Assembly: GCA_945877625.1 (NCBI GenBank)
Contig: CAMCSF010000002.1
Location: 1 to 49,410, forward strand
Direction: 5' to 3'
Length of the DNA stretch: 49,410 bases
DNA from: Methylomonas koyamae
GTDB taxonomy: Bacteria; Pseudomonadota; Gammaproteobacteria; Methylococcales; Methylomonadaceae
Shown here one piece after another: positions 17,255 through 26,684 of this stretch. Within the stretch, counting starts at the first letter, position 1; each line of letters opens with the position of its first letter. The notes below the pieces were generated by a model, which worked only from the letters and a program-made list of their open reading frames with translations, was not told the DNA's origin and made no database searches. The position numbers and the translations under genes are program-made.

Positions 17255-17927
17255 TCCTGTCATTTTAGAATGCCGTCAGCTAACCAAGCGCTATGTGCAA
17301 GGCGAGCTGGACGTGGAAGTGTTAAAGGGCGTTGATTTAGCAATTAATGCCGGTGAGCGAGTCGCAATTATGGGTGCGTCTGGTTCGGGTAAAAGTACTT
17401 TGATGCACTTATTAGGCGGCTTGGAAAAACCAACTTCCGGTAGCGTGATTTTGGATGGTAATGATTTAAACAAAATCAGCGCCTCTAAATTGAGCCAAGT
17501 ACGGAATTCATCATTAGGTTTTATTTACCAGTTTCATCATTTGTTGGGCGAATTTACCGTGTTGGAAAATGTCGCTATGCCATTGTTGATTGGCGGTCAA
17601 AGCATTAAACAGGCACAACAACGGGCGACTGAGTTATTGAAACGGGTCGGCTTAGGGCATCGGATTCTGCACAAGCCAGGTGAATTGTCAGGCGGTGAAA
17701 GACAACGTGCTGCTGTTGCTCGGGCTTTGATTAATCAGCCTAAATGCGTGTTAGCCGATGAGCCTACTGGGAATTTAGACAGTAAAACCGCTGAGCAGAT
17801 TTATCAGTTGATGCTGGAGTTGAATCGAGAATTACAAGTTAGCTTTTTGGTGGTGACCCATGATCCTGATTTAGCAGGCAGAATGGATCATGTGTTGCAT
17901 ATGGAAGATGGGTTGATTGTTAGGTAG
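17247..17927 (+). CDS. lolD: Lipoprotein-releasing ABC transporter ATPase LolD
   Basis: Cytosolic ATPase of the Lol complex; ATP hydrolysis drives extraction of mature lipoproteins from the inner membrane. The 226-residue product has Walker [10 protein letters not shown] (43-51), a Q-loop YQFHHLL, the ABC signature LSGGERQR, Walker [13 protein letters not shown] and the switch histidine in VVTHD. The [15 protein letters not shown] stretch after Walker A is characteristic of LolD among related MacB-type ATPases. It is coupled to lolC by an 8-base overlap. The next coding material downstream is only a decayed fragment. Confidence 0.95.
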   Translation: MSNPVILECRQLTKRYVQGELDVEVLKGVDLAINAGERVAIMGASGSGKSTLMHLLGGLEKPTSGSVILDGNDLNKISASKLSQVRNSSLGFIYQFHHLLGEFTVLENVAMPLLIGGQSIKQAQQRATELLKRVGLGHRILHKPGELSGGERQRAAVARALINQPKCVLADEPTGNLDSKTAEQIYQLMLELNRELQVSFLVVTHDPDLAGRMDHVLHMEDGLIVR

Positions 17928-17937
17928 TCTGTGCTAA

Positions 17938-18111
17938 AAAAATCCGCAAGGGGAACTTGCAACCAAAGACGATTTACACCGTGAAATAGAAAGCTTAAAG
18001 AACACCACTAAAACAGAATTACTTGAACTCAAAGTAGACATCGTTAAATGGGTTGGTGGCTTAATGTTGGCTCAGGTTGCTATTATTGCGGCATTAATGA
18101 AATTGTTATGA
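17938..18111 (+). pseudogene. C-terminal remnant of a coiled-coil/TM protein (DUF1640-like)
   Basis: An open frame without a start codon encodes about 57 residues: ELATKDDLHREIESLK, then a helical KTELLELKVDIVKW, then a membrane helix (VGGLMLAQVAIIAALMKLL) ending at a TGA. This is the C-terminal pattern of the small coiled-coil proteins annotated as DUF1640/CCDC90-like. The N-terminal half is missing and the frame is closed by a stop immediately upstream (17935-17937), within ten bases of the lolD stop. I read it as a truncated gene. The remaining gap to 18370 holds only the repeats listed separately. Confidence 0.55.
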
Positions 18112-18236
18112 TTTTGAGGCAGGACTGTATATTTATCCAATGCTGTTAACTGATGTTACGCATCTGCTGTGTTTTTAAGCAAAATGATGAAATCACCTCT
18201 GGCAAAGTATGCTTTAAAATTGCTGATCCACTTTTG

Positions 18237-18264
18237 TTTTGTCATCCCGTTAGGGATCGCTTAA
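18237..18264. repeat. Single arm of the GTCATCCCGTTAGGGATCGC repeat
   Basis: The same motif forms both arms of the inverted repeat at 25487-25568; here only one arm is present. Confidence 0.65.
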
Positions 18265-18321
18265 CGCTAAACGGATTGGATCACTTAGAGGCTGAGGTAT
18301 TAAATTAGTAATGCCGTTAAG

Positions 18322-18367
18322 TTAAGAATCGTAGGTGCGAAAATTCATTCGCACCTACGATTCTTAA
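18322..18367. repeat. Perfect 20-bp inverted repeat at the end of ackA
   Basis: TTAAGAATCGTAGGTGCGAA (18322-18341) and its exact complement (18348-18367) flank a 6-base loop. It ends 3 bases beyond the ackA stop. The core GTAGGTGCGAA occurs as a dispersed repeat in other gammaproteobacteria, and it may double as a transcript end for the pta-ackA unit, although no T run follows on the minus strand. Confidence 0.8.
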
Positions 18368-18370
18368 GTG

Positions 18371-19564
18371 CTAATCAATTGAGGTTAAGCATTGATCGGC
18401 TTGCAAAGCGATTTCCAATTCTTCATCAGTAGCAATAACCAACACAGCCACTTTAGATTCTGCTTGGCTAATCAAACCACTGGGTCGGGTTGGTGATTGG
18501 TTGTTCTTGCTATCCAGCGCTATCCCAAATAAGCCCATATTTTCACAACATTGCTCGCGTAACCAAGCATCATTCTCACCGATACCGCCAGTAAAAACCA
18601 AGGCATCAACTTGGCCTAAAACTGCGAAATAAGCACCAATGTATTTTTTAATTCGATAAGCGTACATCGCCAATGCCAATTGTGCTGATTGATCACCGCT
18701 TTCTGCTCGCTGATGAATCGCTCGCATATCGTTTTCACCACAAATGCCTTTGCAACCGCTGTCTTTGTTCAATAGGTTTTCAATCACTTGGCTAGACAGA
18801 TTTAAGCAACGGCTTAGATAAAAAATAATCCCCGCATCAATATCGCCACTACGAGTTCCCATCATCAAGCCTTCTAAGGGGGTCATGCCCATTGAGGTGT
18901 CAACGCTAACGCCATCGGAAATCGCGCTGACGCTGGCACCGTTACCTAAATGCAGAGTAATCAGATTGGTTTCTTGTAATGGTTTGCCGAGTAATAAAGC
19001 CGCTTGTTTGGCGACATAAGCGTGAGATGTGCCATGGAAACCGTAGCGTCTGACGCCATGTTGTTGATATAAATTGACGGGTAGGGCGTAGTGATAAGCA
19101 TAGTCGGGCAGGGTGTGATGAAACGCGGTGTCAAACACGGCGATTTGCGGGGTATCCGGCATTTGCCGACGAGCTTCTTCTATGCCAAGTAAATTGGCGG
19201 GATTGTGGAGTGGCGCTAAAGGGCTAATGTTGGCGATTTCAGCTAACACGCTGTCGGTGATTAATGTCGGTTGTTGGAATTTTTCACCACCATGAACCAC
19301 GCGATGACCGATACAAAATAAACCGTCATTACCGACCACTTTAGTGCTGGACAGCGTGGCAAATAATAGCTGTAAAGCCTGTTGATGATTGGCAATCGGC
19401 TGAATAGCGTTCTGGGTGCGGCCATCGCTTAAGCTGTAACGGTGCAAGGATTCAGTTTCTGCGATGCGTTCAATCAAGCCAGTTAGCAAGCGGCTTTGAT
19501 CCTCCAAGTTGATTACGGTGTATTTGATTGATGAGCTACCAGAATTAATAACAAGAATTTTCAT
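18371..19564 (-). CDS. ackA: Acetate kinase
   Basis: Cytosolic enzyme converting acetyl phosphate and ADP to acetate and ATP, or the reverse. The 397 residues match the family. Visible motifs: NSGSSSIKYTVI (6-17) near the N-terminus, HRVVHGGEKF, VFDTAFHHTLPDYAYHYALP, RRYGFHGTSHAYV, HLGNGASVSAI, DTSMGMTPLEGLMMGTRSGDID and VFTGGIGEN. It is the last gene of a minus-strand operon, starting 3 bases after the DUF2380-like gene. Together with Pta it links acetyl-CoA to acetate, relevant to overflow or fermentative metabolism. Confidence 0.97.
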   Translation of the reverse strand: MKILVINSGSSSIKYTVINLEDQSRLLTGLIERIAETESLHRYSLSDGRTQNAIQPIANHQQALQLLFATLSSTKVVGNDGLFCIGHRVVHGGEKFQQPTLITDSVLAEIANISPLAPLHNPANLLGIEEARRQMPDTPQIAVFDTAFHHTLPDYAYHYALPVNLYQQHGVRRYGFHGTSHAYVAKQAALLLGKPLQETNLITLHLGNGASVSAISDGVSVDTSMGMTPLEGLMMGTRSGDIDAGIIFYLSRCLNLSSQVIENLLNKDSGCKGICGENDMRAIHQRAESGDQSAQLALAMYAYRIKKYIGAYFAVLGQVDALVFTGGIGENDAWLREQCCENMGLFGIALDSKNNQSPTRPSGLISQAESKVAVLVIATDEELEIALQADQCLTSID

Positions 19565-19567
19565 GGC

Positions 19568-20077
19568 TTAATGTTTATTAGGTGCTGGAGGTGTGTAGCG
19601 ATTGTCTAAAACTTTATCGATTTTTACCACTAAACTTTCAACGGCTTTTATCGTTAGTTCGGCATTAGGGCCTTTTGATTCGCTGATAAAGTTTCCTACC
19701 CATTTACCTGTGCTGACTTTGGCCATATTGCCCATTAAATAAGCAAACAAAAAACTGGGTTTGTGCAAACGGCCAACTAATACATAGTCAGCGTCAAATT
19801 GTTTTCCAAGTTGACTCGCCACATCAGGATGATCAAATAAATAACCAATGCCACTATTGGCTTGATTTTGGGCGCTGGCTGGGATATTTACAATTTCATA
19901 ACCACCTGTGCGCAGTTCTGCTTCCAGTAGCGGCTTTATTGATGCGGTGCGCTGAATTTCAGCGGGAATTCCGGGTGCTAAAGTTAAATCCTTTAATTCA
20001 AAATCCAACACTGCAATTTTTGGGGCGGCGATGGTTTCAAAGCTGATCAGTAACAGAAATAGTAATTGCTTTATCAC
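19568..20077 (-). CDS. Exported DUF2380-like protein between pta and ackA
   Basis: 169 residues with an N-terminal signal sequence (hydrophobic LLFLLLISFETIAA, cleavage near residue 18). The mature part opens PKIAVLDFELKDLTL and contains YEIVNIPA and FDADYVLVGRLHKPS. That alternating alpha/beta pattern is known from DUF2380/DUF3280-type periplasmic proteins, whose role is not established. Its start overlaps the pta stop by four bases and its stop is 3 bases before ackA, so it is fully embedded in a metabolic operon. An exported protein inserted between two cytosolic acetate enzymes is unusual. I infer no function. Confidence 0.68.
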   Translation of the reverse strand: MIKQLLFLLLISFETIAAPKIAVLDFELKDLTLAPGIPAEIQRTASIKPLLEAELRTGGYEIVNIPASAQNQANSGIGYLFDHPDVASQLGKQFDADYVLVGRLHKPSFLFAYLMGNMAKVSTGKWVGNFISESKGPNAELTIKAVESLVVKIDKVLDNRYTPPAPNKH

Positions 20078-22146
20078 GAATGACTCTCCTGAGCTTGGAT
20101 GGCGGTAATAATCACCGTGTTAACAATATCAGTTACCGTACAACCTCGGCTTAAATCATTAACCGGTTTGTTTAGACCTTGCAAAACCGGCCCAACGGCA
20201 ACCGCGCCCGATGAGCGCTGCACGGCTTTGTAGGTGTTATTGCCGGTATTCAAATCGGGGAAAATAAACACGGTGGCTTTGCCGGCTACTTCGCTGGCTG
20301 ATAGTTTGGTTTTCGCCACTTCAGGATCAACTGCCGCATCATATTGCATCGGCCCTTCCAGTTTTAAATCGGGCCGTAAGCCTTGGGCAATCGCCACCGC
20401 TTCACGGACTTTATCCACCGCTTCACCTTTGCCAGAATCGCCGGTTGAATAAGATAGCATCGCGATTCTTGGCTCGATGTTAAACATTTTCGCGGTATCG
20501 GCGGCGCTAATCGCAATAGCGGCAAGCTCTTCAGCGCTGGGGTTTACGTTCACCGCGCAATCGCCATACACCAAAACTTCATCTTCCATACACATAAAAA
20601 ACACGCTGGAAACGATAGAGGCGTCGGGCTTGGTTTTGATGATTTCAAAGGCTGGGCGAATCGTGTGTTGGGTCGAATGCACGGCACCCGACACCATGCC
20701 ATCGGCATAGCCCAAGTGAATCATCAAGGTGCCAAAGTAGCTGACATCGGCCATTAAATCGAAAGCGGTGTCGTAGACGATGGATTTGTGTTTACGGGCT
20801 TGGTAATAGCATTCAGCAAAAATCGGACGTAACTCCGATAGCAAAGGGTCGATGATTTTGACCTGATCCAGTTTTAAGCCCAAGCTTTGAATCTTCTGTC
20901 TAATCTCGGTTTCATTGCCGAGCAAAGTAATTTCAACCACATCTCGCAATAACAAAATTTCAGCAGCGCGCAAAATCCGTTCTTCATTGCCTTCGGGCAG
21001 CACAATATGCTGTTTTTTAGCTTTGGCGCGTTGCAGCAATTCGTATTCAAACATCAACGGCGTCATTTTATGGCTGACTTTACTCAGCAAGCGCAAACGC
21101 AGCTCAACTAAATTGATATGGTTTTCGATTAAACCTAAGGCTTTAGCGATTTTGCGATCATCTTGCCAGCTTAATTGCCCACTAATTTGGCTGACAGCTA
21201 AGGCAGTGCTAAAAGTATCGCCAGCAACTGCTAAAACGGGAAAGGGCATTTCGCCTAAGCCAGCAATCAGGGATTGAATTTGGGTTGGTATGGCTTGATG
21301 GCCGGTTAATAGTAAGCCGGCAATTTGCGGGTAGTTACTGGATTGGTAGCTTAATAAACTTGCCAGAATAATGTCAGCGCGGTCACCGGGGGTAATGATT
21401 AAATCGCCGGCCTCAACGTAATCGAGAAAATCCGGTACCAACATTGCCGCTACTTTGTAATGCAATACCTCGCGATTGAGCGCATGTTGATCACCCGATA
21501 AAACCTCGGCTTTTAGGGCTTCGGCAATATTGGCAATGCTGGGGCGGTCGAGTGAAATATCGGTGGGGATGCAATAAATCGGATAACCGAGTGATTCAAT
21601 TGCTAGGCTATCAATGCCATTGATGACAACCGCTAAAACTTGGCAATCGTTCTCTTGTAAGACATGCTTCAAGCCAGCTAGTTGGTTTTGTAATTGAGCT
21701 TCATCGCGATTGGCGCCGTGAATCACTGGCATTAATAGACAATCTAAATTGTTGGCAATATCGAGATTAAATTCCAACTGATAAATCGGATCACTGTTTT
21801 GATAATCGCTACCGACACATAACACTTGATCAAAGTGTTCACTTAAAGCGCGATATTTAGCCAGAATGATTTTTAGTAACTCGTCGTATTGATTACTGGC
21901 GAGTAATTGATGGGCTTGGTCGCTTTGACAGCCATAAAGGGCTTCGTAAGGCAGGTTGTTGGGATAACGATGGCGGATAAATTCAATCAAAGGATCGACG
22001 GCTTGATCGCTATCGATAATTGGTCTAAATAGCGCCGTTTTGCCGGAATAAGCGTTAAGCATTTCTATCAAGGTCAACATGATGGGCGTGTTGTCGCCGC
22101 TGCTGTCAACGCTGGTTAGGTAAATGTTGTGTGATTTGGATGGCAT
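20074..22146 (-). CDS. pta: Phosphate acetyltransferase (long form)
   Basis: Converts acetyl-CoA and phosphate to acetyl phosphate and CoA. At 690 residues it is the long form: an N-terminal P-loop-derived AAA/BioD-like domain (about 1-205; the start reads SVDSSGDNTPIMLTLIEML, so the nucleotide loop is degenerate), a DRTGG regulatory domain (about 215-340; GDLIITPGDRADIILAS) and the catalytic PTA/PTB domain (about 365-690; VLPEGNEERILRAAE, YADGMVSGAVHST, MLSYSTGDSGKGEAVDKV, FPDLNTGNNTYKAVQR). It overlaps the DUF2380-like gene by four bases. The loss of a canonical GKT in the N-terminal domain is a small departure from E. coli Pta. Confidence 0.95.
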   Translation of the reverse strand: MPSKSHNIYLTSVDSSGDNTPIMLTLIEMLNAYSGKTALFRPIIDSDQAVDPLIEFIRHRYPNNLPYEALYGCQSDQAHQLLASNQYDELLKIILAKYRALSEHFDQVLCVGSDYQNSDPIYQLEFNLDIANNLDCLLMPVIHGANRDEAQLQNQLAGLKHVLQENDCQVLAVVINGIDSLAIESLGYPIYCIPTDISLDRPSIANIAEALKAEVLSGDQHALNREVLHYKVAAMLVPDFLDYVEAGDLIITPGDRADIILASLLSYQSSNYPQIAGLLLTGHQAIPTQIQSLIAGLGEMPFPVLAVAGDTFSTALAVSQISGQLSWQDDRKIAKALGLIENHINLVELRLRLLSKVSHKMTPLMFEYELLQRAKAKKQHIVLPEGNEERILRAAEILLLRDVVEITLLGNETEIRQKIQSLGLKLDQVKIIDPLLSELRPIFAECYYQARKHKSIVYDTAFDLMADVSYFGTLMIHLGYADGMVSGAVHSTQHTIRPAFEIIKTKPDASIVSSVFFMCMEDEVLVYGDCAVNVNPSAEELAAIAISAADTAKMFNIEPRIAMLSYSTGDSGKGEAVDKVREAVAIAQGLRPDLKLEGPMQYDAAVDPEVAKTKLSASEVAGKATVFIFPDLNTGNNTYKAVQRSSGAVAVGPVLQGLNKPVNDLSRGCTVTDIVNTVIITAIQAQESHS

Positions 22147-22244
22147 AGGGCGTTAAAAGTCCTGTTTAAATAGTCGCTAACCACTGCTGACTCCGTTGGT
22201 GGTGAGCTTTTCGAACCATCAATGGAGCAAGCCACTTTGCCCCG

Positions 22245-22270
22245 TCCTTCGACAAGCTAAGGACGAACGG
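22245..22270. repeat. Second copy of the TCCTTCGACAAGCT repeat
   Basis: Differs from the copy at 416-441 at one position. It lies in the gap between pntB and pta. Confidence 0.7.
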
Positions 22271-22296
22271 TGAAGGATAATTAAAATTTGTCGCAT

Positions 22297-22337
22297 AACT
22301 TTAGTCGGGTCAGCTTTCGCTTAACCCGACTAAAGTT
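22297..22337 (-). terminator. Hairpin downstream of pntB
   Basis: A perfect 14-bp inverted repeat (arms 22297-22310 and 22324-22337, core TTTAGTCGGGT) with a 13-base loop lies 8 bases beyond the pntB stop. There is little T run, so it could be a terminator or a stabilising 3' hairpin. Confidence 0.6.
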
Positions 22338-22344
22338 GGTCAAT

Positions 22345-23736
22345 CTAAGCTTGTAAAGCTTTTAATAAGGCTTGCAGTCTGTCATTGGCATCACCAAATA
22401 ACATTCTAGTGTTTTCATGAACAAACAACGGATTGCCAACCCCCGCGTAACCAGAAGCCATACTGCGTTTCATGGCAATGGTAGTGCCGCTTTTCCAGCA
22501 TTCCAATACCGGCATGCCTGCAATCGGGCTATTTGGATCGTCTAATGCCGATGGATTAACGATGTCATTCGCACCAATTACGATGGAAACATCAACATCA
22601 GGAAAATCTTCGTTGATTTCGTCCATTTCAAACACGATGTCATAAGGCACTTTCGCTTCCGCTAACAACACATTCATGTGGCCTGGCATACGACCGGCCA
22701 CCGGATGAATTGCAAAGCGCACTTTTTTACCTTGGCTAACCAATAACTTAGTAATTTCGTTGACCGTGTGTTGCGCTTGCGCCACCGCCATGCCGTAGCC
22801 GGGGATGATGACAATGTTTTTAGAGTCGCGTAACAATTGTGCGGTTTCTTCTGCTTCAATTGGATTGACTTCGCCTTCAACTTCGGCTGCTTCTCCGCCA
22901 CCAGCACTACCAAAACCACCGGCAATTACGCTGATGAAATGGCGGTTCATGGCTTTACACATGATGTAGCTCAAAATCGCACCGCTACTACCGACTAATG
23001 CACCAGTAACAATCAATAAATCGTTGCTGAGCATAAAACCAGTCGCCGCTGCCGCCCAGCCCGAATAGCTGTTCAACATCGAAACTACTACCGGCATATC
23101 GGCACCGCCAATCGCCATTACCATATGCACACCAAATAGTAAAGCAATGCCAGTCATAATTAATAGTGGTGTTAAACCTTGGCCTGATTCGCTGTCGCTT
23201 AAAAACCAGTTACCTAAGCCAACAGTGATAATCAGCAAACCCAGATTCAGCCAATGACGAGCCGGTAATAACACCGGTTTGCCGCTGACTTTGCCGCATA
23301 GCTTGCCAAACGCAATCACCGAGCCAGAGAAAGTTACCGCACCAATGAAAATACCGATGTAGATTTCAAGTTCGTGAATGGTTTTTTCTGCGCCTTCTAA
23401 ACCAGCGCTGTGATCAAGGAAGTTGGCATAACCGACTAAAACCGCCGCCATACCCACCAAACTGTGCATTAAAGCCACCAATTCAGGCATTTGGGTCATT
23501 TCGACTTTAGCGGCAGCGCGAGCGCCAATAAATCCGCCAATTAATAAGGCTACTGCCAAAATTGCATAAGCGGTGACATTGCCGCTGAATACCGTGGCGA
23601 TAATCGCAATCGCCATGCCGGACATACCAAAATAATTACCGCGTCTGGCGGTATCTTGGCGACTTAAACCGCTCAGGCTCAAAATAAATAGAATCGATGC
23701 CGCTATGTAGGACATTGTGACTAAACCGTGTGACAT
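22345..23736 (-). CDS. pntB: NAD(P) transhydrogenase subunit beta
   Basis: Membrane subunit of the proton-translocating transhydrogenase that reduces NADP+ with NADH using the proton gradient. I take the ATG at 23736 (AAGGGGA 5 nt before it) rather than an in-frame TTG ten codons upstream that lies inside pntA. This gives 463 residues starting [14 protein letters not shown]. Nine or so membrane helices fill the first 260 residues. The C-terminal NADP(H)-binding domain (about 285-463) shows [49 protein letters not shown] and the closing [10 protein letters not shown] and MLFGDA. It begins 10 bases after the pntA stop. Confidence 0.96.
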   Translation of the reverse strand: MSHGLVTMSYIAASILFILSLSGLSRQDTARRGNYFGMSGMAIAIIATVFSGNVTAYAILAVALLIGGFIGARAAAKVEMTQMPELVALMHSLVGMAAVLVGYANFLDHSAGLEGAEKTIHELEIYIGIFIGAVTFSGSVIAFGKLCGKVSGKPVLLPARHWLNLGLLIITVGLGNWFLSDSESGQGLTPLLIMTGIALLFGVHMVMAIGGADMPVVVSMLNSYSGWAAAATGFMLSNDLLIVTGALVGSSGAILSYIMCKAMNRHFISVIAGGFGSAGGGEAAEVEGEVNPIEAEETAQLLRDSKNIVIIPGYGMAVAQAQHTVNEITKLLVSQGKKVRFAIHPVAGRMPGHMNVLLAEAKVPYDIVFEMDEINEDFPDVDVSIVIGANDIVNPSALDDPNSPIAGMPVLECWKSGTTIAMKRSMASGYAGVGNPLFVHENTRMLFGDANDRLQALLKALQA

Positions 23737-23746
23737 GTCATTCCCC

Positions 23747-25297
23747 TTATTTTCTAAACATTTCAAGCATACGGCGAGTCACTAAAAAGCCGCCTGCAAT
23801 GTTGATGGAGGCGATTAAAATCGCAAGTCCAGACAAGATTTGTACCATCGCGCTGGGGGCAGAAATTTGCACCAAAGCGCCGATGACGATAATGCCACTG
23901 ATGGCATTGGTGACGCTCATTAATGGCGTATGCAATGACGCAGACACATTCCAAATCACTTGATAGCCGACAAAACAGGCCAAAATAAACACCGTAAAGT
24001 GCGATAAAAACGATCCAGGAGCTACTGCGCCCATACCAAACAAAGCACCACCGGCTAATAAAATTGGTAGCCATTGGGAAAGCGAGGAAGGTTTAGTTTC
24101 AGCTTTAACCACTGGTTTCTCGGCTTCGGTTTTTGCGCTAGGTGCGGCTGAAAGTTTGGGTGGCGGAGCCGGCCAAGTGATTTCACCTTGTTTAATCACT
24201 GTCGCGCCACGAATCACTTCATCGTCCATATTGACGTTAAGCGAACCGTCTTTATTTGGGCATAAATCGGTCAATAAATGCCGTAAATTGGTGGCGTATA
24301 ACTGGCTGGATTGATTGGCCAAGCGGCTTGGTAAATTGGTGTAGCCGATGATGGTGACATCGTGTTCGACTACCACTTGATCTTTTTGAGTGAAACTACA
24401 GTTACCGCCTTGTTCTGCGGCTAAATCGACAATCACGCTGCCGGCTTTCATGGAAGCAACCATTTCGGCAGTAATTAACTGCGGGGCAGGTTTGCCAGGG
24501 ATTAAAGCGGTGGTGATGATAATGTCTACTTCTTTGGCTTGTTGCGCGAATAAAGCCATTTCCGCTTCGATAAATTCTTTGGACATGGTTTTGGCATAAC
24601 CGCCAGCACCGGCACCGTCTTCTTTAAAATCTAATAGTAAGAACTCAGCGTCCATACTTTCGATTTGTTCTTTCACTTCGGGGCGAGTGTCAAAAGCGCG
24701 AACGATTGCCCCCATGCCTTTTGCTGCACCAATTGCCGCTAAACCGGCAACGCCTGCGCCAATCACCAATACTTTGGCAGGTGGCACTTTGCCAGCAGCG
24801 GTGATCTGGCCAGTAAAAAAGCGACCAAAATGCTGAGCGGCTTCAACTACGGCGCGATAACCAGCAATATTAGCCATCGAGCTAAGGGCGTCCATTTTTT
24901 GTGCGCGGGACATGCGTGGCACGCTGTCCATTGCTAACACCGTGACGTTTTTAGCGGCTAATTGCTGCATTAACGCTTCATTTTGAGCGGGCCAGATAAA
25001 GCTGATTAGATGTTGTCCGCTGTGCAATAACTCAACTTCGTTAATGTCTAATTGCGGGTGAAATTCAGGGGCGCGAACTTTAAGGATGATTTCAGATTGT
25101 GACCAAAGCTCTTGTGTAGAGTTGACGATAGTGACGCCGGCTTGACGGTAGGCTTCGTCAGAAATATTAGCCGCATCACCTGCGCCGCTTTCGACAAACA
25201 CTTCAAAACCGAGTTTGATAATTTTGTCCGCTGCCTCCGGCGTGGTTGCGACGCGTTTTTCGCCGTCGTGAACTTCCTTGGGAATACCGATTTTCAT
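23747..25297 (-). CDS. pntA: NAD(P) transhydrogenase subunit alpha
   Basis: NAD(H)-binding subunit of the same complex. The 516-residue product opens [20 protein letters not shown], has the dinucleotide fold [24 protein letters not shown] near residues 175-200 and [15 protein letters not shown] further on. A Pro/Ala-rich linker (about 375-400) leads to four membrane helices in residues ~405-516. Alpha and membrane part are fused, as in E. coli, rather than split into PntAA and PntAB. An AGGAGG ribosome-binding site lies 5 nt before the ATG. A supply of NADPH for biosynthesis is the expected role. Confidence 0.96.
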   Translation of the reverse strand: MKIGIPKEVHDGEKRVATTPEAADKIIKLGFEVFVESGAGDAANISDEAYRQAGVTIVNSTQELWSQSEIILKVRAPEFHPQLDINEVELLHSGQHLISFIWPAQNEALMQQLAAKNVTVLAMDSVPRMSRAQKMDALSSMANIAGYRAVVEAAQHFGRFFTGQITAAGKVPPAKVLVIGAGVAGLAAIGAAKGMGAIVRAFDTRPEVKEQIESMDAEFLLLDFKEDGAGAGGYAKTMSKEFIEAEMALFAQQAKEVDIIITTALIPGKPAPQLITAEMVASMKAGSVIVDLAAEQGGNCSFTQKDQVVVEHDVTIIGYTNLPSRLANQSSQLYATNLRHLLTDLCPNKDGSLNVNMDDEVIRGATVIKQGEITWPAPPPKLSAAPSAKTEAEKPVVKAETKPSSLSQWLPILLAGGALFGMGAVAPGSFLSHFTVFILACFVGYQVIWNVSASLHTPLMSVTNAISGIIVIGALVQISAPSAMVQILSGLAILIASINIAGGFLVTRRMLEMFRK

Positions 25298-25486
25298 GCG
25301 ACCTCCTGATAATTTTTGAGGGATAGGAAAACTAAGTTCAAGTCGAGAATAGGGTAAGGGCTGGGTTTTTTCAATTGTTTTCTCTGTGCCGACTGATTTA
25401 AATAATCGATGTTACCTAGCGCCGCTAACCTAAATACTTCAAAGAATTAATTTACCACTGCATAAAAATAATGCCTTAGCCTTTGC

Positions 25487-25568
25487 TTTTGTCATTCCGT
25501 TAGGAATCCCTTGGCCTATAAGTTAATCAATACGTTTTAAGCTAAGCGATCCCTAACGGGATGACAAA
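25487..25568. repeat. Inverted repeat with TTTGTCATYCCGTTAGGRAT arms
   Basis: The left arm (25487-25510) and right arm (25546-25568) are inverted copies with a few differences, separated by about 35 AT-rich bases. It resembles a short non-coding mobile repeat. One arm recurs at 18237-18264. It lies in the 783-base gap between pntA and the sigma factor gene, which shows no gene. Confidence 0.7.
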
Positions 25569-25640
25569 GGTAAGCTTGGTTAACCTTTCGGCGGTCAATA
25601 ACCCAAGTTATGCAGAAATTACAGTTATTCGCAGATCCTG

Positions 25641-25717
25641 TCGTCATTCCTGCGAAGGCGGGAATCCAGAGGTCGAAGCTAATTACCTAGATTCCGGCCC
25701 TCGCGGGAATCACGAAG
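25641..25717. repeat. Inverted repeat, CGTCATTCCTGCGAAGGCGGGAATCCAG type
   Basis: The left arm at 25641-25670 and an imperfect inverted arm at about 25689-25717 (ATTCCGGCCCTCGCGGGAAT) form a hairpin of the well-known dispersed kind. Partial copies occur at 14895-14931 and 27768-27798. Confidence 0.7.
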
Positions 25718-26080
25718 CTAACAGAGGAATAGTTAAGTCCATCCTGTGGCTTATAGGTGATTATTTTTTAAGTCATTTCACACATTTTTTTGGAAAAACC
25801 AGTCATATAACACAGTTTAATTACTAAGCCTTTTTAATCAATGCCATTGAGTGTGGATTCAATTTATTGATTGCCGCCTAATTATTTGATTAAAAACAAA
25901 TAGATACGCGGCATTTGCTACAAATTACAAGCTTGTTAAATAATTTTTATAATAACTGGCCTGAAAATTGCTTTAGTAATTGTGATGATGTTAAAAAATG
26001 GTAAAGCAGAAATCCTAATTTAACACTGTCATAAAAAATACAGCGGGTATCTGAGCAAGCTTAGTAACCCTTCATAAATC

Positions 26081-26632
26081 ATGATTGTGACAAGCGTTAT
26101 TGAAATGACTATCAACAGGTTATTGGACAAACTATTTCGCCAACACCGTAAAGAACTCCTCGCATTCGCAGAGCGCCAACCCAGCGCCAATCTTGCAGAA
26201 GATATTGTTCAGGAAACCTATTTACGCTTGATGCAACACCCAGATTTGGCATCGATTCAAAATCACAGAGCGTATTTGTTCAAAACAGCGAGTAATCTCA
26301 GCAACAATCAATACGCTTATGATCAAGTTCGCAGGCGTCATCTGATTGACGATCCTATAGAACTCGATAGCTTAATTTCGCCTTTACCCAGTCCTGATTC
26401 GACTATCAATGCTCACCAACAGATTGAGCGTTTTATGTCTGTACTTGGACAATTACCCGAAATCTGTCAACACGCATTTATTTTGAACAAATTCGAAGGT
26501 TTAAGCTATCAAGAGGTCGCCCTATCATTAGCAATTTCGAGTAAATCCGCCCAACGCTATATCATCAAAGCTTGGCAGCACTTGCTCCAGCATTTAGGCG
26601 ACGATTTTTTTGACGATGACCTGACTCTATAA
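26081..26632 (+). CDS. ECF sigma factor, FecI-like
   Basis: Extracytoplasmic-function sigma-70 factor of the iron-starvation type. The 183 residues contain region 2 (about 15-80; LAEDIVQETYLRLM and HRAYLFKTASNLSNNQ, core-binding and -10 recognition) and region 4 (about 118-172; LPEICQHAFILNKFEGLSYQEVALSLAISSKSAQRYI, -35 recognition helix-turn-helix). It is followed by a FecR-type anti-sigma gene and a TonB receptor, the standard cell-surface signalling trio, so it most likely transcribes the receptor when the ligand is bound. The ATG at 26081 lacks a clear ribosome-binding site; an internal ATG eight codons on is possible. Confidence 0.9.
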   Translation: MIVTSVIEMTINRLLDKLFRQHRKELLAFAERQPSANLAEDIVQETYLRLMQHPDLASIQNHRAYLFKTASNLSNNQYAYDQVRRRHLIDDPIELDSLISPLPSPDSTINAHQQIERFMSVLGQLPEICQHAFILNKFEGLSYQEVALSLAISSKSAQRYIIKAWQHLLQHLGDDFFDDDLTL

Positions 26633-26684
26633 AGATTGCTCAACTGTCTTAATTAGATAGAGTCACCGCACCCCAATAAACCAG

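Noticed and set aside
25561-25827. Open frame of 88 codons in the gap before the sigma factor gene
   Set aside because: It is translated through two inverted repeats; the peptide is an artefact of the repeat sequence.
25860-26080. Possible Fur box upstream of the ECF sigma gene (AAATAATTTTTATAATAAC-like stretch)
   Set aside because: The match to the palindromic Fur consensus is poor and the region is simply AT-rich.
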